Source: Nitrososphaerota archaeon
GTDB taxonomy: Archaea > Thermoproteota > Nitrososphaeria > Nitrososphaerales > CADDZS01
Reading direction: 5' to 3'
Length of the DNA: 64,000 nucleotides
Assembly: GCA_013288145.1 (NCBI GenBank)
Contig: JABDCJ010000008.1
Location: 4,847-68,846, forward strand
The position numbers and the translations under genes are program-made. Below the pieces are notes generated by a model. The model had not been told where the DNA came from. It ran no database searches and saw only the letters and a list, made by a program, of their open reading frames with translations. Below, one piece after another: positions 18,838 to 27,792 of this stretch; position 1 is the stretch's first letter; each line of letters begins with the position of its first letter.

Positions 18838-19319
18838 TCCGCGGTTAACCCGTTAAGAATAATGGGAAACGTAGAGTAGCCAAAGACGGAACTGGCTCTC
18901 GAGATAACCCTTACTCCCTCCACGCCGGCTCTTGAACGGAGAATTTCTGCAAGTTTCGCCGACGAGCAGTCCGCCTTCTCCATATCAACCATGTAAAAAG
19001 CGGCAAAACTCTTGTCGATATCGTTCCAGTCTAGACGATGATTTAGTAGGTGGGCTTTGTGCTCTAGAAATAGATCTGTGAGCCTTACAATAGATACCGG
19101 AACATCGTCGCCGTAAATCGCAAACTCAAACGCACCCTTACCGAGAGGCTCGGGGTAGCCGATCGTCCTGGGTCTGTACTTTGCTCGGTCCTCTCTTGAG
19201 AGAGTGACTGGCGAGGGGATTCCAAGTCGATAAGGGTACTCCTTCAAAGGTGCATTTTCACCTCTGCACGATATATAGACGCCTTCAGACAAATCTAGAG
19301 CCAGAATCTGGGAATCCAT
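18834..19319 (-). CDS. Conserved hypothetical protein with an ACT-like C-terminal half
   Basis: A 161-residue product starting at ATG. The C-terminal part (from about residue 108: FAAFYMVDMEKADCSSAKLAEILRSRAGVEGVRVISR) has the beta-alpha-beta pattern of ACT-type ligand-binding folds. The N-terminal half is not recognised. Its stop codon overlaps the start of the V4R-like gene, so the two are an operon. In other archaea ACT-like and V4R parts can occur in one polypeptide, so this may be a split version. No DNA-binding domain is visible. Confidence 0.5.
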   Translation of the reverse strand: MDSQILALDLSEGVYISCRGENAPLKEYPYRLGIPSPVTLSREDRAKYRPRTIGYPEPLGKGAFEFAIYGDDVPVSIVRLTDLFLEHKAHLLNHRLDWNDIDKSFAAFYMVDMEKADCSSAKLAEILRSRAGVEGVRVISRASSVFGYSTFPIILNGLTAE

Positions 19320-19349
19320 CGATTCCCAGAACTGAATACAGCTTTAGGT

Positions 19350-20360
19350 TTACATTTTCACAGGCGCGTGCTGCTTTACGGATTCCGCGCAGGCTAGTCC
19401 GATCTCTACCCCTTTTTTTCCGTCGTCCCCGGAAACTTTCGGATTTGTGTTGGAAAGAACGCAGTCGGCGAAATCCACGAGCTCGTCTCGGTAAGCCTGA
19501 CCGAACCTCTCCTGGAATGTCTTGGGAAGATCTTCAATCGCTGCATCGCTTTTCAAGATCCTCGCACCGGAGTTTTGCCCCATCCCGATGAATGCTGCCG
19601 CCTTTGTCCCAAAAATTTCCGCCCTGACGTCGTAACCATACACAGTCCACTGGCACGAGTCAACGTGAGCTAGGGCACCATTGCTCAGCTTCAAGGTTAC
19701 CAGAACGGTGTCCCACATACCCAGAGGCTTGAAGTGATCGAAAACCAGATTCGCTGCCTCTGCGTATACCTCGGTTACTTCTGCCTTTGAAAGAAATCGG
19801 ATCGCGTCAAAGTCGTGGCTGGAAGTGTCGAGCCAAATTCCGCCGCCCAGTTTCGGATCTATTGACCATCCCTGTGGATTCGATGGCGGGTCGCGCGTCG
19901 CGGAATTGATAATCATTATTTTGCCCAGATCTCCGTTGACGACCGCCTTCTCTACCTTGACAAAAGCGTGATCAAAACGTCGTTGATAGCCAACCTGAAG
20001 CTTCACTCCGCCTTCTCTTGCTTCTGAAATCATTACTTCACATTCTTCAGGAGTAAGGCCCATCGGTTTTTCGACGAAAATGTGCTTGCCCTTTCTCGCA
20101 GCTGCCGGTACCATTTCTTTCTTGAGAAAAGTCGGGGCAGCGATTGCAACTGCTTCGACCTCCGGGTCGTCAAGCATCTCGTTATAGTCCTGGTAGACTT
20201 TTTCGACTCCCAGTTTTGCCGCGATTTCTTTTGCGGCAGCGACGTACGAATCTGCGATAGCTACTAGCGAAGTGTTTGGAATGTTCCGAGCTAGATTTTC
20301 AGCATGAAACCTTCCGATAGCTCCGACTCCAATAATTCCAATTTTCAATTTCTTGTTCAA
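19350..20360 (-). CDS. Gfo/Idh/MocA family NAD(P)-dependent sugar/inositol dehydrogenase
   Basis: A 336-residue product starting at TTG. The N-terminal Rossmann motif is GIIGVGAIGRFHAENL. The family signature is VEKPMGLTPEECE, with the conserved Lys. The C-terminal GFO/IDH/MocA domain includes GGGIWLDTSSHDFDAIRFL, with the His/Asp positions usual for inositol-2-dehydrogenases. It probably oxidises a cyclitol or sugar, but the substrate cannot be read from sequence. It is divergent from methylmalonate-semialdehyde dehydrogenase, another inositol-pathway enzyme in bacteria, across a 162-bp intergenic region. Confidence 0.85.
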   Translation of the reverse strand: MNKKLKIGIIGVGAIGRFHAENLARNIPNTSLVAIADSYVAAAKEIAAKLGVEKVYQDYNEMLDDPEVEAVAIAAPTFLKKEMVPAAARKGKHIFVEKPMGLTPEECEVMISEAREGGVKLQVGYQRRFDHAFVKVEKAVVNGDLGKIMIINSATRDPPSNPQGWSIDPKLGGGIWLDTSSHDFDAIRFLSKAEVTEVYAEAANLVFDHFKPLGMWDTVLVTLKLSNGALAHVDSCQWTVYGYDVRAEIFGTKAAAFIGMGQNSGARILKSDAAIEDLPKTFQERFGQAYRDELVDFADCVLSNTNPKVSGDDGKKGVEIGLACAESVKQHAPVKM

Positions 20361-20478
20361 AAAACGATTCGCTCCTGCACTTTTTTCTTCAGGCTTTCAA
20401 CTTTAGTTTTAAGCATTTTACTATCCAAAAATTGGGAACCGGAACTATTGTCATCTCCTGTCCGATTTCTGCCCGAGA

Positions 20479-20487
20479 TCATAAATA
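20479..20487 (+). promoter_or_regulatory. TATA box for the methylmalonate-semialdehyde dehydrogenase gene
   Basis: tcataaata lies about 40 nt upstream of ATG 20523, predicting a leader of roughly 13 nt. Confidence 0.45.
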
Positions 20488-20522
20488 GTGCCGGCGTGTA
20501 AGTGGGATAAAAGCGAAGCGAC

Positions 20523-22016
20523 ATGGCTCATCAAGCTTCAGAAGCGATGATACGAGAAAGAAAACCGTTCATGCTAAAGATTTTGGTCAACGGTGAATGG
20601 AAGGACAGCAAGTCCGACGAGTCTCACCCATCCTACAATCCATCTACCGGCGAAGTCATAGCACACGTCCCATACGTTTCAAAGGAGGAAGTACATGAAG
20701 CAGCTACTTCCGCGCAACTGGCATTTCCAAAGTGGAGCAACCTGCCGATGGGCGAGCGGGTAAAGTATCTGTTCCGTATGAAAGAGTCGTTCGAACGTCA
20801 CCATGAAGACCTATCTCAGATTAACTCGATTAATCATGGCAAAACTATCGTCGAGAGCCGGGGCGATGTCCGGAGAGCGATCGACAATATCGAGTCCGCG
20901 ATAGCAGTTGCCCTAACACTTTCAAAGGGCGAGACTCTCGATCAAATAGCAAACGACGTCGATGAGAGTCTAGTGAAAGAGCCCCTCGGACCTTTCGGAA
21001 TAATTTGCCCATTCAATTTTCCACTGATGATTCCCTTCTGGTTCATCCCGTATGCCCTTGTACTCGGAGATACTCTAGTCGTAAAACCCAGTGAGATCAC
21101 GCCGGTCCCCATGGATCTCGCGACCGACATCATTCAGAAGGAAGTAAAGTTTCCGCCGGGCGTCCTAAACATTGTTCACGGTGGTAGAGAAACTTCTGAG
21201 GCGTTGATATCACATGAGTCAATCCAGGGAGTCGCATTCGTTGGATCAACTCCGGTGGCTAAGCAAGTCTACAAACTTGCAGGGGAACATGGAAAGCGAG
21301 CTCTGGTTAATGGAGGAGCCAAAAATCCAATAGTCGTCATGCCTGACGCTGATTTGAACTCGACAATTCCGGCGGTCGTTTCATCATTCTTTGGAAACGC
21401 CGGGCAGAGATGTCTTGCAGGTGCAAATCTCGTAACGGTCGGGGATGTTCACGACAAGGTGCTTTCAAAGTTCAGGACTGCATCTTCTGAACTGAAGATC
21501 GGGAATGCGATGAACGAAAAGACGGACATGGGACCCGTAGTTTCAAGAAGCGCGAGGGAGAGGATTTCTTCAAACATACTCCAGGGCATTGAGGACGGAG
21601 CGAAACCAGTCATTGACGGAAGGGAGATCAAGATTGCTGAATTCCCCGATGGATACTATCTCGGTCCCACTATATTCGACGATGTCACCGGCGACATGCG
21701 GCTTTCGAGAAACGAGATCTTCGGTCCGGTTGCAAGCACGATTTCCGAGAACAGTCTGGATGATGCCATCGAATTCATCAATTCGAATACGAAATTCGGC
21801 AACATGGCGAGCATCTTCACCACGAACGGGCGAAATGCGAGGGAGTTCAGGCGAAGAGTAAACGCTGGCAACATCGGAATCAACATTGGAGTTGCCGCGC
21901 CGGCCGGGAACTTTCCTTTCGGAGGAAGACGGGAATCCTTCTACGGTATTCTGCACGCCCAGATCGATACTGTTGATTTCTTCACGGACAAGAAAGTCAT
22001 CATCTCCCGGTGGTAA
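20523..22016 (+). CDS. mmsA: Methylmalonate-semialdehyde dehydrogenase (CoA-acylating), aldehyde dehydrogenase superfamily
   Basis: A 497-residue product. The catalytic Cys297 is in GNAGQRCLAG. The MMSDH-specific N-terminal features NHGKTIVESRGDVRRAI and PFNFPLMIPFWF are present, as are the NAD-site motifs KPSEITP and GSTPVAK. The family converts methylmalonate semialdehyde or malonate semialdehyde to propionyl- or acetyl-CoA, in valine/thymine or inositol breakdown. Glu at the usual general-base position is replaced in this subfamily, consistent with CoA-dependent chemistry. Met17 (MLKILVNGEW) is an alternative start. It is followed after 60 bp by RidA. Confidence 0.87.
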   Translation: MAHQASEAMIRERKPFMLKILVNGEWKDSKSDESHPSYNPSTGEVIAHVPYVSKEEVHEAATSAQLAFPKWSNLPMGERVKYLFRMKESFERHHEDLSQINSINHGKTIVESRGDVRRAIDNIESAIAVALTLSKGETLDQIANDVDESLVKEPLGPFGIICPFNFPLMIPFWFIPYALVLGDTLVVKPSEITPVPMDLATDIIQKEVKFPPGVLNIVHGGRETSEALISHESIQGVAFVGSTPVAKQVYKLAGEHGKRALVNGGAKNPIVVMPDADLNSTIPAVVSSFFGNAGQRCLAGANLVTVGDVHDKVLSKFRTASSELKIGNAMNEKTDMGPVVSRSARERISSNILQGIEDGAKPVIDGREIKIAEFPDGYYLGPTIFDDVTGDMRLSRNEIFGPVASTISENSLDDAIEFINSNTKFGNMASIFTTNGRNAREFRRRVNAGNIGINIGVAAPAGNFPFGGRRESFYGILHAQIDTVDFFTDKKVIISRW

Positions 22017-22076
22017 GTAGAAACCTTATCTGCCGTTCAGTCTTTTTTGCGATCCCAAAGAGGATTTTGAAAATAA

Positions 22077-22466
22077 ATGTCCAAGAAAGTAATCGAGGCT
22101 TCGAACGCTCCAAAGCCAGTTGGGCCTTACTCACCGGGAATTCAAGTAGGCGATCTACTATTTCTTTCAGGCCAGGGTGCAATTGATCCATCGAATGGCA
22201 AATGGGTCGGTGTGGGTGACATCAAAGCGCAGACCAAACGAGTCCTTGAAAATCTCCAGATCGTTTTGAATGCTGCAGGTCTCTCTATGGATGACGTCGC
22301 AAAAACAACCGTTTTTCTGAGGAAAGCTTCGGATTTTCAGGGCATGAATGAAGTTTACAGGACGTTCTTTGCGATGAGTCCTCCCGCGAGGAGCACCATA
22401 GTCACAGATCTTTTGTTTCCCGAGATGCTCGTGGAGATAGAGGCAGTGGCGCATTTGCGAAAGTAA
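22077..22466 (+). CDS. ridA: RidA/YjgF family 2-iminobutanoate/2-iminopropanoate deaminase
   Basis: A 129-residue product starting at ATG, matching the family's usual length. It has PVGPYSPGIQVGDLLFLSGQ, the family signature PPARSTIVTDLLFPEMLVEIEAVA and the key arginine at position 105, as in Salmonella RidA. RidA trimers hydrolyse reactive imino/enamine intermediates released by PLP enzymes and amino-acid oxidases to 2-keto acids. It lies 60 bp after mmsA and is probably co-transcribed with it. A role in detoxifying imines from the DAO-type enzyme at 17264 and PLP enzymes at 60-63 kb is plausible. Confidence 0.9.
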   Translation: MSKKVIEASNAPKPVGPYSPGIQVGDLLFLSGQGAIDPSNGKWVGVGDIKAQTKRVLENLQIVLNAAGLSMDDVAKTTVFLRKASDFQGMNEVYRTFFAMSPPARSTIVTDLLFPEMLVEIEAVAHLRK

Positions 22467-22488
22467 GTCTATCGCAACTGCCGTTACC

Positions 22489-23280
22489 CTAACTTGTGCG
22501 TTCGAGAACTTTCGAACCATAGTTGGTAAAACCGAATTGGTACCACAGTCCACACAAGGGCTCGATGGGTTCTATTTTGGCGACCTCTTCGTTTCTGGAA
22601 TCATGAAAACTCAGCCTTGCTTTACCGTACCAGATTTCTTCGCCGAACTTCGCGTTGCCTTTTTGTATTTCCACCAATTCGTTAATCTCGTTCTGACCTT
22701 CGGCGTTTGAAGGAAAATATCTCAGACCGAAAACAGATGGTGAAGAAACGATATCACTTGGCGAGCCCTTGCGAGTAATTTCAAGGCTCAACGAGAGAAT
22801 TCTCGACCCGTGTCTTGAGCAGTATCCTGAAAGTCTTGCTCCAGGTCCGTAGAACGGAACCTTAGGAACGTACTTGTAAAGCCGCGTCATGTGGATGTCA
22901 TCTGCGAGCTTTTTTGAATAACCGAGCGACCAGCCTCGGACCAGAGACCAGTCTCGATCCACCCACATGAACGGGTAGTAAACTCCCGGTCTCCCATTGT
23001 ATTCACACCTTATCCCAACCGCTGCTTCATGATATGTTGTCTGGGCAGGATCTTCAAATGGAGCGTCGAGATCGTTTTCACTGACGGTGCAGACAAAATC
23101 GCTGACGTACGCAACCGCCGATCCATCAGTGACTTTCAGCGACTTCGGAAGAAAGTACTGAAGCTTGTCCGGGTCAGATTTGAAATATACTGTAATATAA
23201 TCTGCTCCATAGTGATACGGCGGAGCCTGGACGACGGATGATTTGCCAGAAGGTGTTATGAAGTGAAAATAGGATTTCAC
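22489..23280 (-). CDS. Acetoacetate decarboxylase (ADC) family protein
   Basis: A 263-residue product starting at GTG. ADC-fold motifs include YLP-type N-terminal strand, AVGIRCEYNGRPGVYYPFMWVDRDWSLVRGW and the paired lysines K123-K124 in GYSKKLADDIH, which correspond to the Schiff-base lysine and its neighbour. Family members decarboxylate acetoacetate or act as aldolase/dehydratases on pyruvate adducts, so the substrate is uncertain. A TATA-like ttattaa (23305-23311) lies about 28 nt upstream, giving a leaderless GTG start. It is convergent with ridA (22-bp gap). Confidence 0.75.
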   Translation of the reverse strand: MKSYFHFITPSGKSSVVQAPPYHYGADYITVYFKSDPDKLQYFLPKSLKVTDGSAVAYVSDFVCTVSENDLDAPFEDPAQTTYHEAAVGIRCEYNGRPGVYYPFMWVDRDWSLVRGWSLGYSKKLADDIHMTRLYKYVPKVPFYGPGARLSGYCSRHGSRILSLSLEITRKGSPSDIVSSPSVFGLRYFPSNAEGQNEINELVEIQKGNAKFGEEIWYGKARLSFHDSRNEEVAKIEPIEPLCGLWYQFGFTNYGSKVLERTS

Positions 23281-23467
23281 GCGGTTGAGAGCATAAATCG
23301 ACCGTTATTAACCCTCCCGGTAGATTGTTTCCCCTCACAATTCTCCATACTGGTTCGATCCTTGTTGTTTAGGGCGGAAAAGATGGCTCGAGGAATATCG
23401 AACAAAACAACCTCCGCGAGAAATCCTATTTAGTGAAACCAATTCTTGATTTAGACTAACTCTCATC

Positions 23468-24634
23468 TTGAATGAAAATTCCAATCGTTTACGGGCTGCC
23501 GTGATGGAAAAACCTGGCAGCTTTAGGATCCAGGATTTCCCGGTTCCAAAAACTAACGAAGATACTGCTCTGCTTCGAGTATCACTATGCGGTATCTGCG
23601 GTACTGACAAACACATTTACAAAAATGAATCCAAATCTCACTATCTCGGACTGCCCACCAATTTCCCGATAATTCCGGGCCATGAAATAATCGGTACGCT
23701 AGAATCTCTCGGCGCAAACGCAAAGCGCGTCATGGGACTGGATCCGTCTGAAGAAATCGAGGAAGGTGCTCGCGTCGTTCCAATTGTGGATCTCCGTTGT
23801 GAAAACTGTTGGGCATGTCGGAATTTTCCGGGATGGCCCGTCTGTGAAAAAGGTGAGACTTACGGCTGGGGAATCTCCTCAAAAGATCCTCCTCACCTAT
23901 TCGGTGGATTTGCGGATAGCATGTATGTACTTCCAAACACGAAGCTTGTAAGGGTTCCCGACGATCTACCGGACAAGATCGCTGTTTTCGCCGAAGTACT
24001 TGCTGTTGGTATCACTACATTCCAGCGAGTTCTCCACCAGTCCCAGCTTTACGGAGAAGGTACCCCGCTGGTGGGCGACGTCGTTATTCAAGGCAGTGGA
24101 CCTCTCGCTCTCGCTCATGTCATAACTGCCAAGATAATGGGTGCCAACCGGATAATCGTCGTGGGCAAGCCAAGGTACAGAGTCGACTACTTCAAGCAAA
24201 CCTTCAAAGTAGATCATGTCCTAAACGTCGACCAAACTACAACAGATGGAAGGATCAAAGAAGTAATGGATATCCTCGGAGGCAAGGGGGCAGATCTTGT
24301 CATCGAGTGCACGGGGTATCCAGAAGTCGTCGAAGAAGGGCTCACATACGTAAAGCCCTTTGGGACTTATGTGATTGCAGGAATCTATACTGATTTAGGG
24401 CGGAGCTCTACGATTAACGTTCAAAAGTTGATTTCCGGTAAATATGCGACAGTTGTGGGAGTACCTGGTCAAACTGCTATTTCATATAGATCTGCACTAA
24501 GGGTCCTCTCAAAGTACAAATCGACGATGCCATTCGATCAAATTGTTACGCATACGTTTACCTTGGATCAGATCGATAAAGCCATGGAAAAAGCTCTTTC
24601 CGAGGAAAGCATGAAAGTTGCCGTTGGCATCTAG
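23468..24634 (+). CDS. Zinc-containing medium-chain alcohol/sugar dehydrogenase
   Basis: A 388-residue product starting at TTG, about 38 nt after a TATA-like ctatttag (23425-23432). The catalytic zinc site shows CGICGTD and GHE; the structural zinc lobe has four cysteines C-x2-C-x2-C-x7-C (CENCWACRNFPGWPVCEKG). A Rossmann domain follows (IQGSGPLALAHV). The family includes threonine, sorbitol and archaeal glucose dehydrogenases; the longer N-terminal lobe here does not point to one substrate. It stands alone, upstream of importer 2. Confidence 0.85.
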   Translation: MNENSNRLRAAVMEKPGSFRIQDFPVPKTNEDTALLRVSLCGICGTDKHIYKNESKSHYLGLPTNFPIIPGHEIIGTLESLGANAKRVMGLDPSEEIEEGARVVPIVDLRCENCWACRNFPGWPVCEKGETYGWGISSKDPPHLFGGFADSMYVLPNTKLVRVPDDLPDKIAVFAEVLAVGITTFQRVLHQSQLYGEGTPLVGDVVIQGSGPLALAHVITAKIMGANRIIVVGKPRYRVDYFKQTFKVDHVLNVDQTTTDGRIKEVMDILGGKGADLVIECTGYPEVVEEGLTYVKPFGTYVIAGIYTDLGRSSTINVQKLISGKYATVVGVPGQTAISYRSALRVLSKYKSTMPFDQIVTHTFTLDQIDKAMEKALSEESMKVAVGI

Positions 24635-24738
24635 AGAAACGGAAATCTGTCATTAATCGTCGTGAAATCAGACAACAGGCAATTCACGAGCGATTAAACT
24701 AGGCTATTCTACTCTCGTAAAGAAAATTCGCAGAACCG

Positions 24739-24749
24739 CTTATATATAA
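24739..24749 (+). promoter_or_regulatory. Strong TATA box for importer 2
   Basis: cttatatataat, about 36 nt before the TTG start at 24780, is the most canonical TATA element in the window and predicts a leader of about 10 nt. Confidence 0.65.
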
Positions 24750-24779
24750 TCTGGGCGGGTGAGTTATTGCAAGTAACGT

Positions 24780-25802
24780 TTGAATATCTTCAGCTATATA
24801 GCTCGCAGATTCGTCCTTGCAATTTTTGTCTTACTTAGCGTTTCAATTATAACATTCGTTCTTTCTCACAACATGGGCGGTAACGCGGTTTGCGCTTGGC
24901 TCGGCAGGGTGGGTTGTGGAAATCAGAACCTTGTCCAGATTTACACCAGGGCCTACCACCTGAATGCCCCGATTTGGGTTCAGTACTATTACTACCTGAT
25001 TGGATTGCTTCAGGGCAATTTGGGAGTCTCGCCGACTAGAGGCTTCCTCCCAGTCTCTAATGTATTGCTTGATACTCTCCCGTATACAATCCAGATCGCT
25101 TTCTTTGCCATAGTGTTGACAATCATCTTGGGAATATTGCTCGGGGTCGTTTCTGCCCTTTACCACCAAAAGCCAATTGACAAAAGCATTCGCACCTTCT
25201 ATCTCGCCGGTTACTCATCTCCTTCATTTTTGATGGCACTAATTTTGATCATCGTTTTCGTTTACTTTACGCACGTACTCCCCTCGGGCAACGCTGCCGA
25301 CGTTACTCTTTCAATTCCGAAACCGATTACGTACTTTCCCATGATTGACAGTCTACTGGAAGGAGATTATGGATACTTTCAGAGCTCTCTTTCTCACGTC
25401 ATACTACCTAGTCTGGCGCTTGCCCTAACTACTTTTGGTGTGATTACGCGAGTTCTGCGCAGCTCTATGTTAGATACAATGCACGCAAATTACATTCGCA
25501 CGGCACGCGCAAAAGGATGTGAGGAGAATACAGTATTTTTCAAACACGGGTTGAGAAACGCGTTGATACCGGTGATTACTATCTCGTCCCTTATTGTAAC
25601 CTGGCTAATAACGGGAACAGTGTTCGTCGAGTCCATTTTCAATTATCCAGGAATTGGACAGTATGTCGTACAGGCTCTTTTCTATCAGGATTATCCGGGA
25701 ATTCTTGCTACTACCCTAGTTTTTGCTGTGATCATAATTATCTCAAATCTCGCTGCAGACATTATGTACGCAGTCGTTGATCCTCAAATAAGGCTCGGAT
25801 GA
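24780..25802 (+). CDS. Peptide ABC transporter permease, DppB type (importer 2)
   Basis: A 340-residue membrane protein with a TTG start. It has the N-terminal helix YIARRFVLAIFVLLSVSIITFVLSH, a long extracytoplasmic loop, and the EAA coupling loop IRTARAKGCEENTVFFKHGLRN. Five more helices follow. It is the first gene of the four-gene operon 24780-28789; the gap to dppC is 10 bp. The matching binding protein is probably the convergent gene 28848-30962. Confidence 0.92.
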   Translation: MNIFSYIARRFVLAIFVLLSVSIITFVLSHNMGGNAVCAWLGRVGCGNQNLVQIYTRAYHLNAPIWVQYYYYLIGLLQGNLGVSPTRGFLPVSNVLLDTLPYTIQIAFFAIVLTIILGILLGVVSALYHQKPIDKSIRTFYLAGYSSPSFLMALILIIVFVYFTHVLPSGNAADVTLSIPKPITYFPMIDSLLEGDYGYFQSSLSHVILPSLALALTTFGVITRVLRSSMLDTMHANYIRTARAKGCEENTVFFKHGLRNALIPVITISSLIVTWLITGTVFVESIFNYPGIGQYVVQALFYQDYPGILATTLVFAVIIIISNLAADIMYAVVDPQIRLG

Positions 25803-25812
25803 TTCAACAAGG

Positions 25813-26712
25813 TTGCAGTCTGCAGACGAGGTTGAAAGAGTAGAATCTTCCATCGTCGGAGTTGCAAGGGCCCGAGAGCTCTTGCACCTCATTAGAAAGA
25901 ACACCGGAGCTCTCATTGGAGGAATTTTGGTGTTCATTTTTCTCGTAATCGCAATAGTGGAAGGAATATCCGGTTATCTAGGAAAGCCACTCACGCCTTA
26001 CAATCCCATTCAAACACATGTCGGGCCAAATTTCAGCCCACCGACATTACACTATTTGATGGGTACTGATAACTTCGGTCGCGACGTTTTCAGTAGAGTC
26101 ATAGCTTCCATACCAAATGATGCTGTTATCAGCTTCTCTGTAATTGCTGTTGCTCTCGTAGTGGGATTGTTCATCGGATCTTTTGCCGCGTTTAGAGGTG
26201 GCATCTTAGAGGAAGCCCTAATGAGAATAACCGATGTTTTCTTTGCAATTCCCGCGTTGATTCTTGCGATTGCGATAGCCGTAGCGCTGGGACCTGGGCT
26301 CCTTAACATGATGATTGCATTGATGATAATTTGGTGGCCCCCGTACGCAAGGCTTGCTCGTGGGGAGGCGCTTAAGGTTTCGCATCAAAACTTTATCGAA
26401 GCATCACGATTCGCTGGACTCCCCGCCCCCAAAATCGTTCTTAGACATGTCATTCCCAATATCTCAATCACCCTTCTTGTATACGCTACCTTGGATATCG
26501 GAACTGTGATTCTTGTTTATTCGGGGTTGAGCTATTTCGGTCTGGGAGTTCTTCCTCCTGCTCCCGATTTAGGGCGAATGGTAAGCGAGTACGCTGATTA
26601 CGTTCTTACATACTATTGGCTCCCCCTTTTCCCCGGACTAACAATTGCACTCCTAGTCATCAGTTACAGCATTTTTGGAGATGGACTTCGAGACGCCCTC
26701 GAGGTTGGTTGA
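25813..26712 (+). CDS. Peptide ABC transporter permease, DppC type (importer 2)
   Basis: A 299-residue product starting at TTG. It has the DppC signature region HYLMGTDNFGRDVFSRVIA and the EAA loop ASRFAGLPAPKIVLRHVIPN. Six membrane helices are predicted. The C-terminus ends with GDGLRDALEVG, the conserved FGDGLRDALDP tail motif of the family. The next gene's ABC domain begins immediately after this stop codon. Confidence 0.92.
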   Translation: MQSADEVERVESSIVGVARARELLHLIRKNTGALIGGILVFIFLVIAIVEGISGYLGKPLTPYNPIQTHVGPNFSPPTLHYLMGTDNFGRDVFSRVIASIPNDAVISFSVIAVALVVGLFIGSFAAFRGGILEEALMRITDVFFAIPALILAIAIAVALGPGLLNMMIALMIIWWPPYARLARGEALKVSHQNFIEASRFAGLPAPKIVLRHVIPNISITLLVYATLDIGTVILVYSGLSYFGLGVLPPAPDLGRMVSEYADYVLTYYWLPLFPGLTIALLVISYSIFGDGLRDALEVG

Positions 26713-26724
26713 GCCACCTTAAAC

Positions 26725-27792
26725 CTGATTAGCGTCCAAGACCTCAGCATAGCCTACAAGACGGAGATGGGTAAGCTCCGAGCTCTCGATCACGTTAACC
26801 TCAACATAGAGGAGAAGCAGCTCATAGCCGTCGTCGGCGAGTCCGGATGTGGAAAGTCAACTCTCGCTCTCTCCATCATAGGATTGCTCGCTCGTCCACC
26901 CGCTGTGGTTGAAAGTGGTGTTATCGAATACAAGGACGTAGATTTACTTTCGATACCCTCTAAGAAATTGAGACAGTACCGTGGAACTGAAATCGCGATG
27001 ATTTTCCAAGAACCTCTCACTAGTCTCAATCCTGTTTTCACTATAGGAGATCAGATCGGCGAGGCGATCATGATTCGTGATCTTAGAAAGTCAAAGCAAC
27101 AATCAGACGATCTCCCAAGCGATTTCATGCAAAAAACCTACAAGAGCAATGTTACCCCCAAGCCATCTAGGATTCCGAGTCTTCGCAGGCGGAGAATTAC
27201 CGAAGCTCTTCAGAAAGAAATCATTCAGTATCTCTCTCTTGTGAGAATAGCTGACCCAGATCAGGTTCTAGAAAGATACCCGTTCGAACTGTCCGGCGGC
27301 ATGAGGCAACGGGTCATGATAGCTATGGCGCTTTCCCAGAAACCCGCGCTGCTCGTAGCTGACGAACCAACGACAGCTCTTGATGTTACTACGCAGGCGC
27401 AGGTTTTGAAACTGATGAAAGAATTGATGAAAGAGGTAAACACCAGCATACTTCTCATCACGCATGACTTGGCGGTCGCAAGCCAGGTGGCTGACAGGGT
27501 TGTTGTGATGTACGCGGGTAATGTGGTTGAAGATTCGAATGTTTTGGAACTTTTTTCAGATCCCCTGCACCCCTATACCAAGGGACTGCTCTCCTGCATT
27601 CCAACCGGGACCAAGGATGAAACCGTGATAAGGCCGATCGCTGGTTCAGTTCCAGACCTGCGTAATCTTCCTCCCGGATGCAAATTCGCTTCGCGGTGTC
27701 CTTACGTCATGGAGGTGTGCAAGCAAAAGGATCCGGAACTTGTTGAGACAAAACCAGATCACAAGGTAGCGTGTTTTCTGTATGGGAATTGA
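26725..27792 (+). CDS. Peptide ABC transporter ATPase, DppD type (importer 2), probable non-canonical start
   Basis: Walker A is GESGCGKS, the signature LSGGMRQR, Walker B LLVADE, and the C-terminal cysteine cluster GCKFASRCPY/VCKQ/VACF is present. The first ATG is at 26767, but it would delete the first beta-strand of the ABC fold. In-frame codons upstream read LISVQDLSIAYKTE, exactly the missing strand. The only start-like codons there are CTG 26725 or ATT 26728, so I place the start at 26725; 26767 is the conservative alternative. A roughly 40-residue basic/polar insertion lies between the Q-loop and the signature, shared in position with importer 3. It overlaps dppF by 11 bp. Confidence 0.88.
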   Translation: MISVQDLSIAYKTEMGKLRALDHVNLNIEEKQLIAVVGESGCGKSTLALSIIGLLARPPAVVESGVIEYKDVDLLSIPSKKLRQYRGTEIAMIFQEPLTSLNPVFTIGDQIGEAIMIRDLRKSKQQSDDLPSDFMQKTYKSNVTPKPSRIPSLRRRRITEALQKEIIQYLSLVRIADPDQVLERYPFELSGGMRQRVMIAMALSQKPALLVADEPTTALDVTTQAQVLKLMKELMKEVNTSILLITHDLAVASQVADRVVVMYAGNVVEDSNVLELFSDPLHPYTKGLLSCIPTGTKDETVIRPIAGSVPDLRNLPPGCKFASRCPYVMEVCKQKDPELVETKPDHKVACFLYGN

